A stretch of DNA of 45,422 nucleotides from the NCBI GenBank assembly GCA_018675425.1, contig JABGYD010000025.1:1-45422 (forward strand), in the 5' to 3' direction. The DNA is from Kordiimonadaceae bacterium (GTDB lineage Bacteria > Pseudomonadota > Alphaproteobacteria > Sphingomonadales > Emcibacteraceae). Under the pieces are notes generated by a model that had not been told where the DNA came from, searched no databases, and saw only the letters and a program-made list of their open reading frames with translations. The position numbers and the translations under genes were made by a program. Shown piece by piece: positions 24,678-35,058 of this stretch (positions are counted from its first letter, which is position 1; each line of letters begins with the position of its first letter).

Positions 24678-25994
24678 ATGTCTGAACCGACAAGTAATAT
24701 CCGAGACAGCATAAACAATGGGCCTATGACTTTTGCCCAAATTATCATTGTCACAATTGCCTTTATTTTAAACTGTATTGATGGTGTTGATGTGGTAGCT
24801 GTATCAGTAGCTGCACCAGTGTTAAGCCAGGACTGGCAAATATCTCCTGTGCAAACTGGTTATATATTAAGTGCAGCACTTATTGGGATGTGTCTTGGCG
24901 CTATATTTCTCGCCCCCCTCGGTGATATATACGGACGCAGAAAAATTGTTCTTTTATCGGCGCTCCTTACAGGGCTTTCAATGATTGCTAGTGGTTTTGT
25001 TGATCACTCTGTAGAATTGATGATTATAATTAGGGCTATATCTGGTTTGGGCGTCGGTGCCATCCTTGCAAGCGGAGCCGCCTTTGGTAGCGAATTTACC
25101 CCGGAACGATATAAGAACTTAACCGTGAGCATAATTATATCCGGATTTCCCTTTGGCGCAGCAATCGTTGGGCCAATTGCCGCCTATGTTTTGCCTAATT
25201 TCGGATGGCAGACACTCTTTATCAGTGCGGGTATTACTACTCTAATCATTTGTTTAATTGCTTTTTTTCTACTTCCAGAATCTGTACAATATCTCGAAAA
25301 ATGCAAAGGGGAAGAAAGAAGTCGAATAGACAAAATTAATAAAGTTCTTCACCACATAGGCCGTGCACCAATTGATCATTTATCTATTAAAGAGGACGAG
25401 CAAGAAATAAAAGCTGCAGATGTTAAAGCTCTGCTCGCACCAAACATACTAACCACAACCCTCAAACTCTGGACGATTTTCTTTATGGGCTATCTTGTTA
25501 TTTATTTCTTTTTAGCTTGGGTTCCATCGCTCTTTGTTGCGAATGGTTGGTCTATGAGCCAGGGTATCTATGCATTAACCATTAGCAATTTAGGCGCAGT
25601 ACTAGGGACTGTCTGTCTAGGTCTCTTGACAACCAAATATAAATTAACAAAACCAATTGGGGTTTTTTTTGCTACAACCGGATTGTTAATGTTCTATTTT
25701 TCTCTCTCAAACACGACTGATTTAGTAATGCTTTATATATTAATTTTCCTGATCGGCGTTTTTCTCAATGGAGCTTTTTGTGGAATGTTTGCAGTTGCCG
25801 CCCGCACCTACCAAACGAAAATAAAATCAACTGGTATTGGGTGGTGCGCAGGCATAGGCCGCACAGGGGCAATCGTTGCTCCAATATTAGTGGGTTACCT
25901 TGTCGCTACTAACTTTGATATATATGCCCTATTTTCAATTTTTGCAGTTCCAATTATTCTTGCTGCAGCCTTGGTTGTTACGGTAAAAGTTTAA
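24678..25994 (+). CDS. MFS transporter, AAHS (aromatic acid:H+ symporter) type
   Basis: 438 residues with about twelve membrane segments. Membrane segment 1 has NCIDGVDVVAVSVAAP, the acidic motif typical of AAHS carriers such as PcaK/BenK; the loop 2-3 signature is LGDIYGRRKIVLLS, and a second copy of the loop signature is weak. A central hydrophilic loop (about 205-260) separates the halves. In this neighbourhood an aromatic acid such as anthranilate is a plausible substrate, but the gene is 7 kb from the ligase and separated by unrelated genes, so the link is inference. Confidence 0.8.
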   Translation: MSEPTSNIRDSINNGPMTFAQIIIVTIAFILNCIDGVDVVAVSVAAPVLSQDWQISPVQTGYILSAALIGMCLGAIFLAPLGDIYGRRKIVLLSALLTGLSMIASGFVDHSVELMIIIRAISGLGVGAILASGAAFGSEFTPERYKNLTVSIIISGFPFGAAIVGPIAAYVLPNFGWQTLFISAGITTLIICLIAFFLLPESVQYLEKCKGEERSRIDKINKVLHHIGRAPIDHLSIKEDEQEIKAADVKALLAPNILTTTLKLWTIFFMGYLVIYFFLAWVPSLFVANGWSMSQGIYALTISNLGAVLGTVCLGLLTTKYKLTKPIGVFFATTGLLMFYFSLSNTTDLVMLYILIFLIGVFLNGAFCGMFAVAARTYQTKIKSTGIGWCAGIGRTGAIVAPILVGYLVATNFDIYALFSIFAVPIILAAALVVTVKV

Positions 25995-26108
25995 TTTTTA
26001 TAGGTACGCATACCAACCAATTTTGTGGATGTCTTCATAGTCATTTTTCTGGACTTAGAATGAATTTTTCTTTCTTCATTTTTATAGCGATATGGTTTTC
26101 TTATTGAA

Positions 26109-27800
26109 TTATATATCCTCTAGAACAACATTACCGTCAGCTGCATCGCCAACTTTATAACGAAGAGATTTTTTCTTAGTTAATTCAAAATTCTTACTTT
26201 CAACGTCTGACACCACATACCAGTCTGTAATTGTTTCCTCAGCTGATATTGTTAGGGTCATGTATCCACGACCGATTATACTGGCGTAGGCCATATGATC
26301 TAAATGATCATAGTAAGCCTGTTCAACCTGATTAACCTTACCAATTCTATCACCTCTTCCCGGTGATGTAATTCCCTGAACTGCAAATTCAGCTCCATAA
26401 TGCTTACCTCCCATTTTATCGCAAAGTGACATGGCCCAACCACAATGTGTATCACCCGTAAGGACAATAGGATTGCAGGCGTACTTTTCAAACATTTCGA
26501 ATACCCTGCGCCTAGCAGGCTGATAACCATCCCAGGCATCTGGATTATAAAAACCACCAAATTCTTCAGCGATATTCATACTGAGTTGTTCTCCTTCTGA
26601 AAATCTTATTCGTTCATCAGGAGAGAAAACAGATGAAAGTGGTGGTTCGGGCCGGTAACTCATAATGATTTGTTGGCCAAGTATTTGCCATGGAATGCCC
26701 GCAGCAGTTGATTTTTGAAGTGTCTTACCGAGCCAGGCTTCCTGCTCACTTCCAAGAAGTGACCTCTCTTCGGTTTCAAGACGCTTATGAAAAGCCCTAT
26801 AATCGGGCTTCATTATTCCATCGACTTCAATCATTTCAACATCACGTTCGTATTCAAGCGGTCGCTCCCGACCAACTATTCTAGTATCAAGCATTGCCAA
26901 CGTTGCAAGTTTTCCAAATTCAAATGAACGAACGGTAGGAAGACCTGACGCTGATACGCGTACGGGCAACCATTCCATATATGCTTTCGTCGCGGCGCGG
27001 CGGCGCGGCGTCCAGTCACCCTCACCTTCGTTATGATTTTGAGCGCCTGTGGCATAGGAGTTATTTGCAAATTCGTGATCATCCCAAGCACATATGAATG
27101 GATATTTTCGATGAAGTTCTTGCAGGTCTTCGTCCGTTCTATACTGTGCGTAACGAAGCCTGTAATCTGAGAGAGTTTTAATTTCATGAGGGGGATCAAC
27201 GAGACGACCCATTTTTTCTGCATTAGGTGACTGATACCTCCCAACTTCATATTCATATATATAATCACCAAGATGTATCACCGCATCAAACGGACCATTT
27301 TCAGCAATAGCTCTATAGCCATTAAAAAATCCCCAGGGATAGTTAGAGCATGAGACAATAGCTAAATTTACATGTTCTGTGCCATTGTCCTGAAGTGTTT
27401 TGGCTTCGCCAACTACTGAAACTTTATCTCCAACTAGAAATCTATAAAAATAGTTCTGACCTTTTGAGAGACCCTTAGCATCTACCTTTACAGTAAAGTC
27501 TCGATCTGCGTCAGTTACAAAGCTGCCTGAAGTAAAAATTACATTAAAATCATCTTCTTTTGAAATTTCCCATTTTACTTCCACTGCACCAGTATATAAT
27601 AGTTCAACTGGTGAAACTCGCGTCCAGATGATAAGTCGATCAGAAAGTGGGTCGCCACTGGCAACACCGTGTTTGAAATCAATATCAATAGTTTTACCTT
27701 TTTCTTGCACAACCCCACAACCACCAACTGCAAATGCAGCTCCAGCAGGTAAACTTTTCAACATAGTTCTACGCTTTATTGAATGAAATTTTTTATTCAC
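26109..27800 (-). CDS. phoD: PhoD-family alkaline phosphatase/phosphodiesterase, Tat lipoprotein
   Basis: About 563 residues from a GTG at 27800 that follows GGAG at good spacing; a TTG nine codons upstream is less likely. The N-terminus KRRTMLKSLPAGAAFAVGGC shows a twin-arginine signal with a lipobox cysteine. PhoD features: HGVASGDPLSDRLIIWTRVSP (N-terminal Fn-like domain), SCSNYPWGFFNGYRAIA, VIHLGDYIYEYEVG, CAWDDHEFANNS and LTGDTHCGWAM, giving the Asp, Tyr, Asp-His and His metal ligands of the catalytic core. It would release phosphate from phosphodiesters or monoesters in the periplasm. Transcribed after the MFS gene. Confidence 0.88.
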   Translation of the reverse strand: MNKKFHSIKRRTMLKSLPAGAAFAVGGCGVVQEKGKTIDIDFKHGVASGDPLSDRLIIWTRVSPVELLYTGAVEVKWEISKEDDFNVIFTSGSFVTDADRDFTVKVDAKGLSKGQNYFYRFLVGDKVSVVGEAKTLQDNGTEHVNLAIVSCSNYPWGFFNGYRAIAENGPFDAVIHLGDYIYEYEVGRYQSPNAEKMGRLVDPPHEIKTLSDYRLRYAQYRTDEDLQELHRKYPFICAWDDHEFANNSYATGAQNHNEGEGDWTPRRRAATKAYMEWLPVRVSASGLPTVRSFEFGKLATLAMLDTRIVGRERPLEYERDVEMIEVDGIMKPDYRAFHKRLETEERSLLGSEQEAWLGKTLQKSTAAGIPWQILGQQIIMSYRPEPPLSSVFSPDERIRFSEGEQLSMNIAEEFGGFYNPDAWDGYQPARRRVFEMFEKYACNPIVLTGDTHCGWAMSLCDKMGGKHYGAEFAVQGITSPGRGDRIGKVNQVEQAYYDHLDHMAYASIIGRGYMTLTISAEETITDWYVVSDVESKNFELTKKKSLRYKVGDAADGNVVLEDI

Positions 27801-27864
27801 TTTAATAACTCCAATTAATGGGTTCAAATATGATAACTTAGCTCTAAATATTATCTATAAAATT

Positions 27865-29049
27865 TTAAACTACTTGTTTTTTGTACGACCATACAAATTC
27901 ATTACCTGGTCCTGGTGCCGCTGGGATTAGGTTTGATGCAATTAATGATAAAGCAGCAAACCCAGCTCCTGCGTAAAAAACAATGGCAGGGTTATACATC
28001 CAGATAATTCCAAATGTTACAGGAATAATTACAGAGGCAATATGATCAATAGTAAAACTAACGCTTGCAGTTGCGGCCATATCTTCTGTATCAGCAATTT
28101 TCTGAAAGTATGTTTTAATAGCAATGGCCATAGCAAAAAATAAATGATCAAGAATATATAAGCTGGCTGCGATCATTGCGTCATCTACCAACGCATAACC
28201 AATAAATACACCGATGAGCCCTATGTACTCAAATGTGAGGGCCCGTCGTTCTCCAATTTTTTCTATAATTTTTCCGATCAAGGGCGCAATCACAATATTA
28301 GCCCCCTTGTTAATAAGATACAGGGTCGTTACTTCCGCTAATGTATAGTCAAATTTTTCTACTAACAAAAAGGCGGCAAAAACCATAAATATTTGTCGTC
28401 TAGCACCCTTCAAAAACGTCAAAACATAATAAACAGAATATTTTTTCTTCAGAAACAAGTTTTTTCTTTGAGGGATAAGTCCTTCAATATTCGGAAAAAT
28501 TTTCCACAGATGTATCACCATAGCAATTCCGATGACACCGGTAGTCGAATAGATAACCACATAATCAAGTTTAAGAACTGCGGTTGCTAACCATACCGCG
28601 CCATAAGCAATTAACCCAGCCAGCGAACTATAACCTATTACTTTCCCCAAAAATGAAGGAGCCTCTTCTTTTGATAACCACTGAAGGGTTAAACTAGTAT
28701 TTATAGTCTCAAAATAATGAAATCCAATTGACATCACCAGAGTTGTTGCAATTAGACCCACTTTGGTCGGAAAGTAGCCAGTAGCTAGAACGCCCACAGA
28801 AAGAAGAAAGAGCGCAAAAATAGCTAGAGTTTGTTCTCGCATAAAAAGAAGTACAAAGACGGCAGTAAAAGCCAGAAAGCCTGGAAGTTCCCTAAACGAC
28901 TGTAAGTCACCCATATCTGAACCAGTAAACTCAACCTTTTCAAATGCAAAATTATTCAAAAGCACATTCCATATGGAAAAAACTACTGACATAATTACTG
29001 CCATGTAAATTAGAGCAAATTTAGCTCTTTTTGCGTTTACTTCATCCAT
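27865..29049 (-). CDS. MFS-type transporter
   Basis: 394 residues with about eleven or twelve hydrophobic segments and the usual pseudo-twofold MFS layout (middle loop near residues 185-205, FLKGARRQIFMVFAAFLL opening the second half; IEKIGERRALTFEYIG resembles loop motif A in the second half). Subfamily not recognised. It begins 70 nt after the RND permease gene, on the same strand, so it may be the fourth gene of the efflux operon. Substrate unknown. Confidence 0.75.
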   Translation of the reverse strand: MDEVNAKRAKFALIYMAVIMSVVFSIWNVLLNNFAFEKVEFTGSDMGDLQSFRELPGFLAFTAVFVLLFMREQTLAIFALFLLSVGVLATGYFPTKVGLIATTLVMSIGFHYFETINTSLTLQWLSKEEAPSFLGKVIGYSSLAGLIAYGAVWLATAVLKLDYVVIYSTTGVIGIAMVIHLWKIFPNIEGLIPQRKNLFLKKKYSVYYVLTFLKGARRQIFMVFAAFLLVEKFDYTLAEVTTLYLINKGANIVIAPLIGKIIEKIGERRALTFEYIGLIGVFIGYALVDDAMIAASLYILDHLFFAMAIAIKTYFQKIADTEDMAATASVSFTIDHIASVIIPVTFGIIWMYNPAIVFYAGAGFAALSLIASNLIPAAPGPGNEFVWSYKKQVV

Positions 29050-29119
29050 TTTATATACTCAAAGATTATTTACCAAACATTATCAGTAAATTGAGCAATT
29101 AACCACGCTTATGATTAAA

Positions 29120-32100
29120 TCATTCTGTTGTAATTTCACTGACGCTAGGCGTTTTGAAAATTTCAAGAATATTTTTTCTAAAATCGTTGACGTAAAGATA
29201 GACAATTGGTACCAAAAATAAAGTCGCTATGGTCGAAAATAGAACTCCAAATGCTAATGATACAACCGTAGGGATAATAAATTGAGCCTGAAGACTAGTT
29301 TCGGCCATCATTGGGGTCAGGCCAATAAAGGTTGTAAAAGAAGTTAGGAAGATAGGACGGAACCTGTTCTCTGCGGCTATTTCGACAGCCTTTAGAGCTC
29401 TTTCACCCCTTCCGCGAAGGCGATTTATATAATCCATCAACACCAGATTATCATTAACAACTACACCAGCTGCGGCCACAATACCCATTATGGAATAAAG
29501 ACTGAAATCCATACCAAGTAAAAAATGGCCGAGAAGAGCCCCCATATAAGAGAACGGTAGTGCCGTAAGTATAATAAAAGGCTGACTGTATGAATTAAAA
29601 GCGACCGCGAGAAGAATATAAATTGCAATTAATGCTAATCCAAAACCACTAGCTAGAGAACCTACAAATTCATCTTGGTTCTTTTGTTGTCCCTCAAAGC
29701 TTATTTCAACTTCAGGATATTTTTCTTTCCACTGTCCTACAAATTTTTCCTGAATTTCAGCAACAATCTCAGAAGTGTTTGCAAGGTCTATGTTAACATT
29801 AGCTTTTATTGTTACGGTGCGTTGACGATCGGTGCGTTGGATAGATGTATAAGCACGCTGATATTTTACATCGGCAACTGCTTCAAACGGAACTTCACCA
29901 CCAGCACCGGTGCGAATACGCATTTTATCCAGAGTATCGAATGACCTACGGTCTTCCTGTGGTAGACGCACCATAACTTTGACTGTATCTTTTCCTCGAG
30001 CGATCCGTTGTACTTCTTGGCCGTAAAAGGCCTGACGCACTTGTCGGGCAAGGTCGGTAAGAGTTAGACCCATATTCTCTGCACTTGGCATAATAGATAG
30101 AACGGCTTCAGTGCGAGCCGTATCCGCTGAGTCAGTTATACTATAGAGACCACTATATTCGGAGTAGGCCTTTTTAACGTCGGAAGCCATCAGGTCAAGA
30201 GCGTTACTATTCGGAGATTTAAGCATAATATTAATGCTTTCGCCGGACCCGCCCGCAGTAGAGAAATCGAAGGAAGTTTCACGGGCATCAGGGATAAGCG
30301 GCATTATATCACGCCAACGCGCAGCATATTTTGCCACGTCGAAGTTAACTTCTTCTATATTTTGAAATACAAGAAATGCAGAAGCTGATGATCCTGGCCC
30401 GTTGGACATAACTAACAAATCTTTAAAGAGTTCAATGTCTGGATATTCTTGTTTTAATTCTACCTCAAGTTGACGCGCTTTATCTTCCAATACATATGAT
30501 GCCTCATCAACAATATCGTAAGGGGCACCTGCAGGGAATTGTACCCGTGCCTGAATAAAGTTCATAGAAACTTCTGGATTAAAAACCATTTTAATCCATC
30601 CCCCTGCGTGGATAGATGTCACAACTATACTCATGGACAAAATAATAAGCAGGGAAAGTCCTTTATGATGCAATGCTTTATCAAGAAATGGGCGATAGTG
30701 TTTATAAATGAGATGACCCAAAAATAATTTTGCTTTTTTCTGTGCAGCTTGAGTAAGGTTTCTACATCCGTTAATTATAAAATCTGGGACAAAAATACAA
30801 AAAATTCGTCCAAAATCATTAGGTTTTTTATCACTTAGATGCCGCAGGTGAGCCGGTAGTATAAAAAGGGATTCTAGGATTGAAAAGGTAAGACACAAAA
30901 TTACTACTACAGGAATTCCAAGAACAAACTGACCAATAATTCCATCAATAAATAACATGGGAGAAAAGAAAATCATCGTCGTAATTGCTGAAAAAATAAC
31001 AGGACGCGCTACCTTCGCGGCACCATCAATTGCACCTTGGTCACCCAGGTTACCTTTTTGATTTTCTAGGTGAATACTTTCACCAATAATAATCGCATCG
31101 TCGACAACAATTCCCAGTATAAGCAAAAATGCAAACAGACTAATCATACTAAGAGATACACCAGTGTAGGGAAGGATCGCAAAACACCCAAGGAACGATA
31201 TAGCAATTCCTACGGTTACCCATCCAGCAAGTGCTGGAGATAGGAAAATTAGTAATCCGAAAAAAACTAAGACCAGCCCAGTGATCGCATTCCACATCAG
31301 CATATCAAGGCGGCTTTCAAAAATTTCTGAGGTATCAAACCAATTTGTGATTTCAATACCATCCGGCAGAGATGGTCGGATCTCATCGTTAAGAACCCTA
31401 TTAATTTCAGCACTAATCTTAACCACATCAGGTGTTGATTCTGAGCGAATAAAGATAAACAGTCCTGGCTTACCATTCATACGAAGAAGAAAATGATCAT
31501 CAGTAAATCCATCAATAACAGTTGCCACATCCTTGAGGAGTAAACGAGTACCATCAGAATTTTGAAGGACAACTATATCTTCGAAGTCCTGCTTTACGTA
31601 AGCTTGTCCACGCGTCACTATCTGAATTTGACCTGAAAGACTATCCACCTTACCTGCCGGTAGATTAGTCGATGACTTTGAAATAGCGTTAGAAACTTGA
31701 TCAAAAGTCAAATTAAATTTTTGTAATTGAAGTTCAGAAACCTCAATAGAAATTTCATATTCTCTTTGTCCGTTAAGTACTGTTTTAGCGGCACCAGGGA
31801 TAGAAGCTAACCGATCACGAACCGACCGACCAAGTTCCTTTAGTTCATATTCCGTCGCATCACCGTAGATGGCTAAGTTCATAACCTCCATCTGAACAAA
31901 AGAACGAGAAACAATTGGCCTCTCAGAAAGGCTGGGAAAGGTATTAATAGCGTCAACCCGAGCCTTAACCTGATTGAGAAGACTTTCTACATCCTCGCCC
32001 TCCTCGATTTCAATTGTTACTGAACCTACGCCCTCACGAGCACGCCCCGTCAAACGCTTAATGCCACGTATATCGAATACTGCTTCCTCAAGACGAATAA

Positions 32101-32293
32101 CAATCCGATCTTCTACTTCTTTTGGTCCTGCACCAAGATAAGGAACGCTGACATTAATGATGTCCATAGCCGCTGAGGGAAAAGCGGTCTTACCTACATT
32201 GATATAACCTGTAATACCCAGGCCAAGTATTACCAACATGATCAGGTTTGGTGCAACTGGGTTTTTAACAAACCATTTCACAAAGTCAGTCAT
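29120..32293 (-). CDS. RND efflux permease (AcrB/MexB-like)
   Basis: 1057 residues, full length for an HAE-type RND permease. N-terminal helix about 17-35, two large periplasmic domains, and membrane domains in two halves. GIVVDDAIIIGESIHLE carries the paired Asp used in proton relay in segment 4, and VSVPYLGAGPKEVEDRIV is the typical porter start. The C-terminal half repeats the pattern: LPFSYMGALLGHFLLG and AAGVVVNDNLVLMDYINRLR. It forms a tripartite pump with the adaptor and outer membrane factor encoded just upstream; start overlaps the adaptor stop by 8 nt. Confidence 0.93.
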   Translation of the reverse strand: MTDFVKWFVKNPVAPNLIMLVILGLGITGYINVGKTAFPSAAMDIINVSVPYLGAGPKEVEDRIVIRLEEAVFDIRGIKRLTGRAREGVGSVTIEIEEGEDVESLLNQVKARVDAINTFPSLSERPIVSRSFVQMEVMNLAIYGDATEYELKELGRSVRDRLASIPGAAKTVLNGQREYEISIEVSELQLQKFNLTFDQVSNAISKSSTNLPAGKVDSLSGQIQIVTRGQAYVKQDFEDIVVLQNSDGTRLLLKDVATVIDGFTDDHFLLRMNGKPGLFIFIRSESTPDVVKISAEINRVLNDEIRPSLPDGIEITNWFDTSEIFESRLDMLMWNAITGLVLVFFGLLIFLSPALAGWVTVGIAISFLGCFAILPYTGVSLSMISLFAFLLILGIVVDDAIIIGESIHLENQKGNLGDQGAIDGAAKVARPVIFSAITTMIFFSPMLFIDGIIGQFVLGIPVVVILCLTFSILESLFILPAHLRHLSDKKPNDFGRIFCIFVPDFIINGCRNLTQAAQKKAKLFLGHLIYKHYRPFLDKALHHKGLSLLIILSMSIVVTSIHAGGWIKMVFNPEVSMNFIQARVQFPAGAPYDIVDEASYVLEDKARQLEVELKQEYPDIELFKDLLVMSNGPGSSASAFLVFQNIEEVNFDVAKYAARWRDIMPLIPDARETSFDFSTAGGSGESINIMLKSPNSNALDLMASDVKKAYSEYSGLYSITDSADTARTEAVLSIMPSAENMGLTLTDLARQVRQAFYGQEVQRIARGKDTVKVMVRLPQEDRRSFDTLDKMRIRTGAGGEVPFEAVADVKYQRAYTSIQRTDRQRTVTIKANVNIDLANTSEIVAEIQEKFVGQWKEKYPEVEISFEGQQKNQDEFVGSLASGFGLALIAIYILLAVAFNSYSQPFIILTALPFSYMGALLGHFLLGMDFSLYSIMGIVAAAGVVVNDNLVLMDYINRLRGRGERALKAVEIAAENRFRPIFLTSFTTFIGLTPMMAETSLQAQFIIPTVVSLAFGVLFSTIATLFLVPIVYLYVNDFRKNILEIFKTPSVSEITTE

Positions 32294-33503
32294 TTATAAT
32301 CTCCTGCGACGAAGAGACTTGCATCGAGGTTACTGCTATAGCAGCAAGCGGCGCCTGTGTGTTTGTTTCAACTAATAAACCGTCGACGCTCATACCCAAC
32401 TGAGAGAGGTTAACAATATCTCCATCTTCAACACCTGATGCGATAACAATATATTCACTATTGGTTTCAATCACATCAACCATACGTGTGCGAAGTTTAT
32501 TATCCTGGTCAACAATTAATACTTGGTTTCCCTGACGAAGGCTCTCACGGGGAAGTCGGATGACATTCTCAAAAGAACGCCCTTCAATTTCAGCTGTTAC
32601 AAATTGACCAATAGTTATTGGTCTTTCGTCAATTAGTGAAAATAATTCATAACCACTGAGCTCCGCGACGGAATATAAGATACGACTATTAATATCAATA
32701 ATACCTTCAGTTCTGATAAGGCGTGCGTTCCAACTATTTTCTCTGTTTGCAAATTCTCCAGTTAAACGAACATGATACTCTCGCTCCCCAGACTGAAGTC
32801 CTGCAAGATCAAACTGGGCAATATCACGGTTGGTGAGTGGTAATCTTACTTCAAGTTTTTCTGTCGAATGATATTTACCAATTTTATTTCCGCGATTAAG
32901 AAACTGGCCCAAGTCAACAATTTTGTTTGTCAAAATTCCATCGAAAGGCGCTCGTAATTCAGTTCGCTCAAGGTCAAGCTGTGCTCGTTTTAAACTAGCT
33001 TCTGCTGATTTTAAGGCCGCAAGAGCGCCCTCACGTTGCGGTTTTCGAAGTGTTAAGTCGCTCGCTATCTTGCCTTGTCCAAGCTCTTCCCATTCCGTGG
33101 CAGCAAGAGCTGCTTCAGCCTCCTCTTGCAGAACTCTTTGATTGCGTTCTGCAATGCTAGCTTCAGCTGAGATGACAGAGAGTTCATAATCTCGTGGATC
33201 AATTTTTGCTATTATTTCACCTTTCTTGAAGCGGCCACCCGCAACAAAATTTGGTGATACAAATATAATTTCTCCTGCTACTTGTGATACTACATCAATC
33301 ACTTGTTTAGCTGCGACAGTGCCCTGACTTTCAACAAACAGTTGGATATTTGACGATTTTGCTTCTATAGAGCGGATTGTACGCGCCAGTACTTCTGATT
33401 TCTGACTTTCAGGTTCTGGGCCAAAAAAGATAATAACACTGGCTATACTAAAGCCAACACCAAGCACAATAATTCCGGGTAAAACTCTTCTTAAAATTTT
33501 CAT
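32286..33503 (-). CDS. RND efflux periplasmic adaptor (membrane fusion protein)
   Basis: 405 residues: N-terminal membrane anchor (about 8-28, VLPGIIVLGVGFSIASVIIF), a barrel-sandwich (lipoyl-like) domain opened by VDVVSQVAGEII and closed by ELRAPFDGILTNKIVDLGQF, a helical hairpin between them (residues about 110-175, SAEASIAERNQRVLQEEAEA), then beta-barrel domains. This is the AcrA/MexA layout. It overlaps the outer membrane factor gene by 4 nt (ATGA) and the permease gene by 8 nt, so the three are translationally coupled. Confidence 0.92.
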   Translation of the reverse strand: MKILRRVLPGIIVLGVGFSIASVIIFFGPEPESQKSEVLARTIRSIEAKSSNIQLFVESQGTVAAKQVIDVVSQVAGEIIFVSPNFVAGGRFKKGEIIAKIDPRDYELSVISAEASIAERNQRVLQEEAEAALAATEWEELGQGKIASDLTLRKPQREGALAALKSAEASLKRAQLDLERTELRAPFDGILTNKIVDLGQFLNRGNKIGKYHSTEKLEVRLPLTNRDIAQFDLAGLQSGEREYHVRLTGEFANRENSWNARLIRTEGIIDINSRILYSVAELSGYELFSLIDERPITIGQFVTAEIEGRSFENVIRLPRESLRQGNQVLIVDQDNKLRTRMVDVIETNSEYIVIASGVEDGDIVNLSQLGMSVDGLLVETNTQAPLAAIAVTSMQVSSSQEIIND

Positions 33504-34975
33504 AATGCACTTTCCTGGTTAGCAGAAGATACATTCTTGTTCAGCTTATAATTTTTCGTGATCAAGTTTATATTTTCTTGAATATCTAATGTATTACCTA
33601 AAATAAAATCACCACCAAGGGATAAATAAAGCGAAATACGATTATTGATGCGTTGCTTCTTAATACTAAGAAGTTGACTTTGTTGGGTCAGGCTAGAACG
33701 CTGTGACTGAAGTAAGGTCGAAATTCGAATAAGTCCCTGTGAATATTGCTCTAAGGCTACAGCTTCCGCTGCAACTGCATTTTGTGCAGCAAGCTCAGTG
33801 TGTTCTACACGTGCGGCAAGCGAGCGATCCTGATCAAGAGCATCTTCTACTTCTTTAAAAGCACGGAGCAAAGTCTGAACATAGTTTTGTTTTTGCGCTT
33901 CAAAATTCATTTGCTCGGCCTTAGCCCCGTATCTAAGCTGGCCACCCTGAAAAATTGGTTGGGTAATACCACCAATTAAGTTCCAAAAAATATGATCAAA
34001 TTTTAACAAGTCACTAAACTGTTTGGTTGTATTTCCCCCACGTGCCGTTATTGAAATGCTAGGCAGCATTGCTTTCTCAGCAGCCTTTGCCCTGTATCCT
34101 GCTGCCCTCAGACGCGCCTTAGCAGATTGGAGATCTGGGCGGCGCTCAAGGAGATCAAGTGGCACGCCTACAGGTATGTCTCCCAATTCATTCGGCATTT
34201 CACCAGCTACCTTTATGGTGGCTAATGGGTAACGCCCTGCGAATACCTCAAGCTTTCTTAGTGCCTGATTATATAAAGATTCGCGCTGTTTTTCGGTTGC
34301 CTTTGCTGCTTCAAGACTAGTTGTAGCAAGCCTTAGATCAAGGCCGCTCGAGAGCCCCCGCCCAAAGCGATTTCTAATGATTTGGTTTGCTCTTTCATAA
34401 TTTAACACAGTAACAGAGGATAACTCATATTGCTGCTTTGCTTCAATCACATCAAACCAACTTTGAGCCACCTGCGCCGCCAAGGAAAGACGCGCACCAT
34501 AAAAATCATATTGTGCTACTTCAAAGGTTGACCTTGCCACAGCGGAACTAGCAGAAATACGACCCCAAACATCAACTTCCCAACTTGCATCCAAACCCAT
34601 TGAAAAGCTATTTGAAGTATTATTTTGTATTGAGGTTGAGGCCCGATTTCGGCTTGTTGTTCCTGATGTACCCAATCGAGGCAAAAGACGACCCGCTGCA
34701 GCATTAGCATTATAACCGGCAGCCTGCATCCTCAGAGCCACTTCATTAAAGTTAGGGTTGTGCTTCATTACTTCTGCAACAAAATTACTTAGTCCATTCA
34801 TTGCAAGATCATCAAGCCAGCCATTTTGTAGTGGTGCTGTATTTAATGCCAAACCCTGCCATTCAGAATTTATATCTATAGGAGTAGACATTTTAATATC
34901 TGCTGTGGGCGATAAGCTACAAGACGAAATCGTCAGCACAAGAATGACTATAGAGAAAAATTTGCACGCCTTCAT
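33500..34975 (-). CDS. TolC/NodT-family outer membrane efflux lipoprotein
   Basis: 491 residues from the ATG at 34975 (GTG three codons upstream possible). The lipobox is VLTISSCSLSP. The body has the OEP pattern: VAEVMKHNPNFNEVALRMQA, SWEVDVWGRISA, LDLLERRPDLQSAKARLRAA, GITQPIFQGGQLRYG and ALEQYSQGLIRISTLLQSQR, as in NodT/OprM. It supplies the outer-membrane channel of the RND pump and is the first gene of that operon. Confidence 0.92.
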   Translation of the reverse strand: MKACKFFSIVILVLTISSCSLSPTADIKMSTPIDINSEWQGLALNTAPLQNGWLDDLAMNGLSNFVAEVMKHNPNFNEVALRMQAAGYNANAAAGRLLPRLGTSGTTSRNRASTSIQNNTSNSFSMGLDASWEVDVWGRISASSAVARSTFEVAQYDFYGARLSLAAQVAQSWFDVIEAKQQYELSSVTVLNYERANQIIRNRFGRGLSSGLDLRLATTSLEAAKATEKQRESLYNQALRKLEVFAGRYPLATIKVAGEMPNELGDIPVGVPLDLLERRPDLQSAKARLRAAGYRAKAAEKAMLPSISITARGGNTTKQFSDLLKFDHIFWNLIGGITQPIFQGGQLRYGAKAEQMNFEAQKQNYVQTLLRAFKEVEDALDQDRSLAARVEHTELAAQNAVAAEAVALEQYSQGLIRISTLLQSQRSSLTQQSQLLSIKKQRINNRISLYLSLGGDFILGNTLDIQENINLITKNYKLNKNVSSANQESAL

Positions 34976-35058
34976 TTCAGACACCCATTTTAAATTTGAT
35001 TATATCTTTGTACGCGAGCTAGCTTCAAACCCCGCATAAATATAATATTTATTAAACA

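Noticed and set aside
26876-27271. 131-codon minus-strand ORF in another frame of phoD
   Set aside because: The phoD frame carries all metal-ligand motifs across this stretch.
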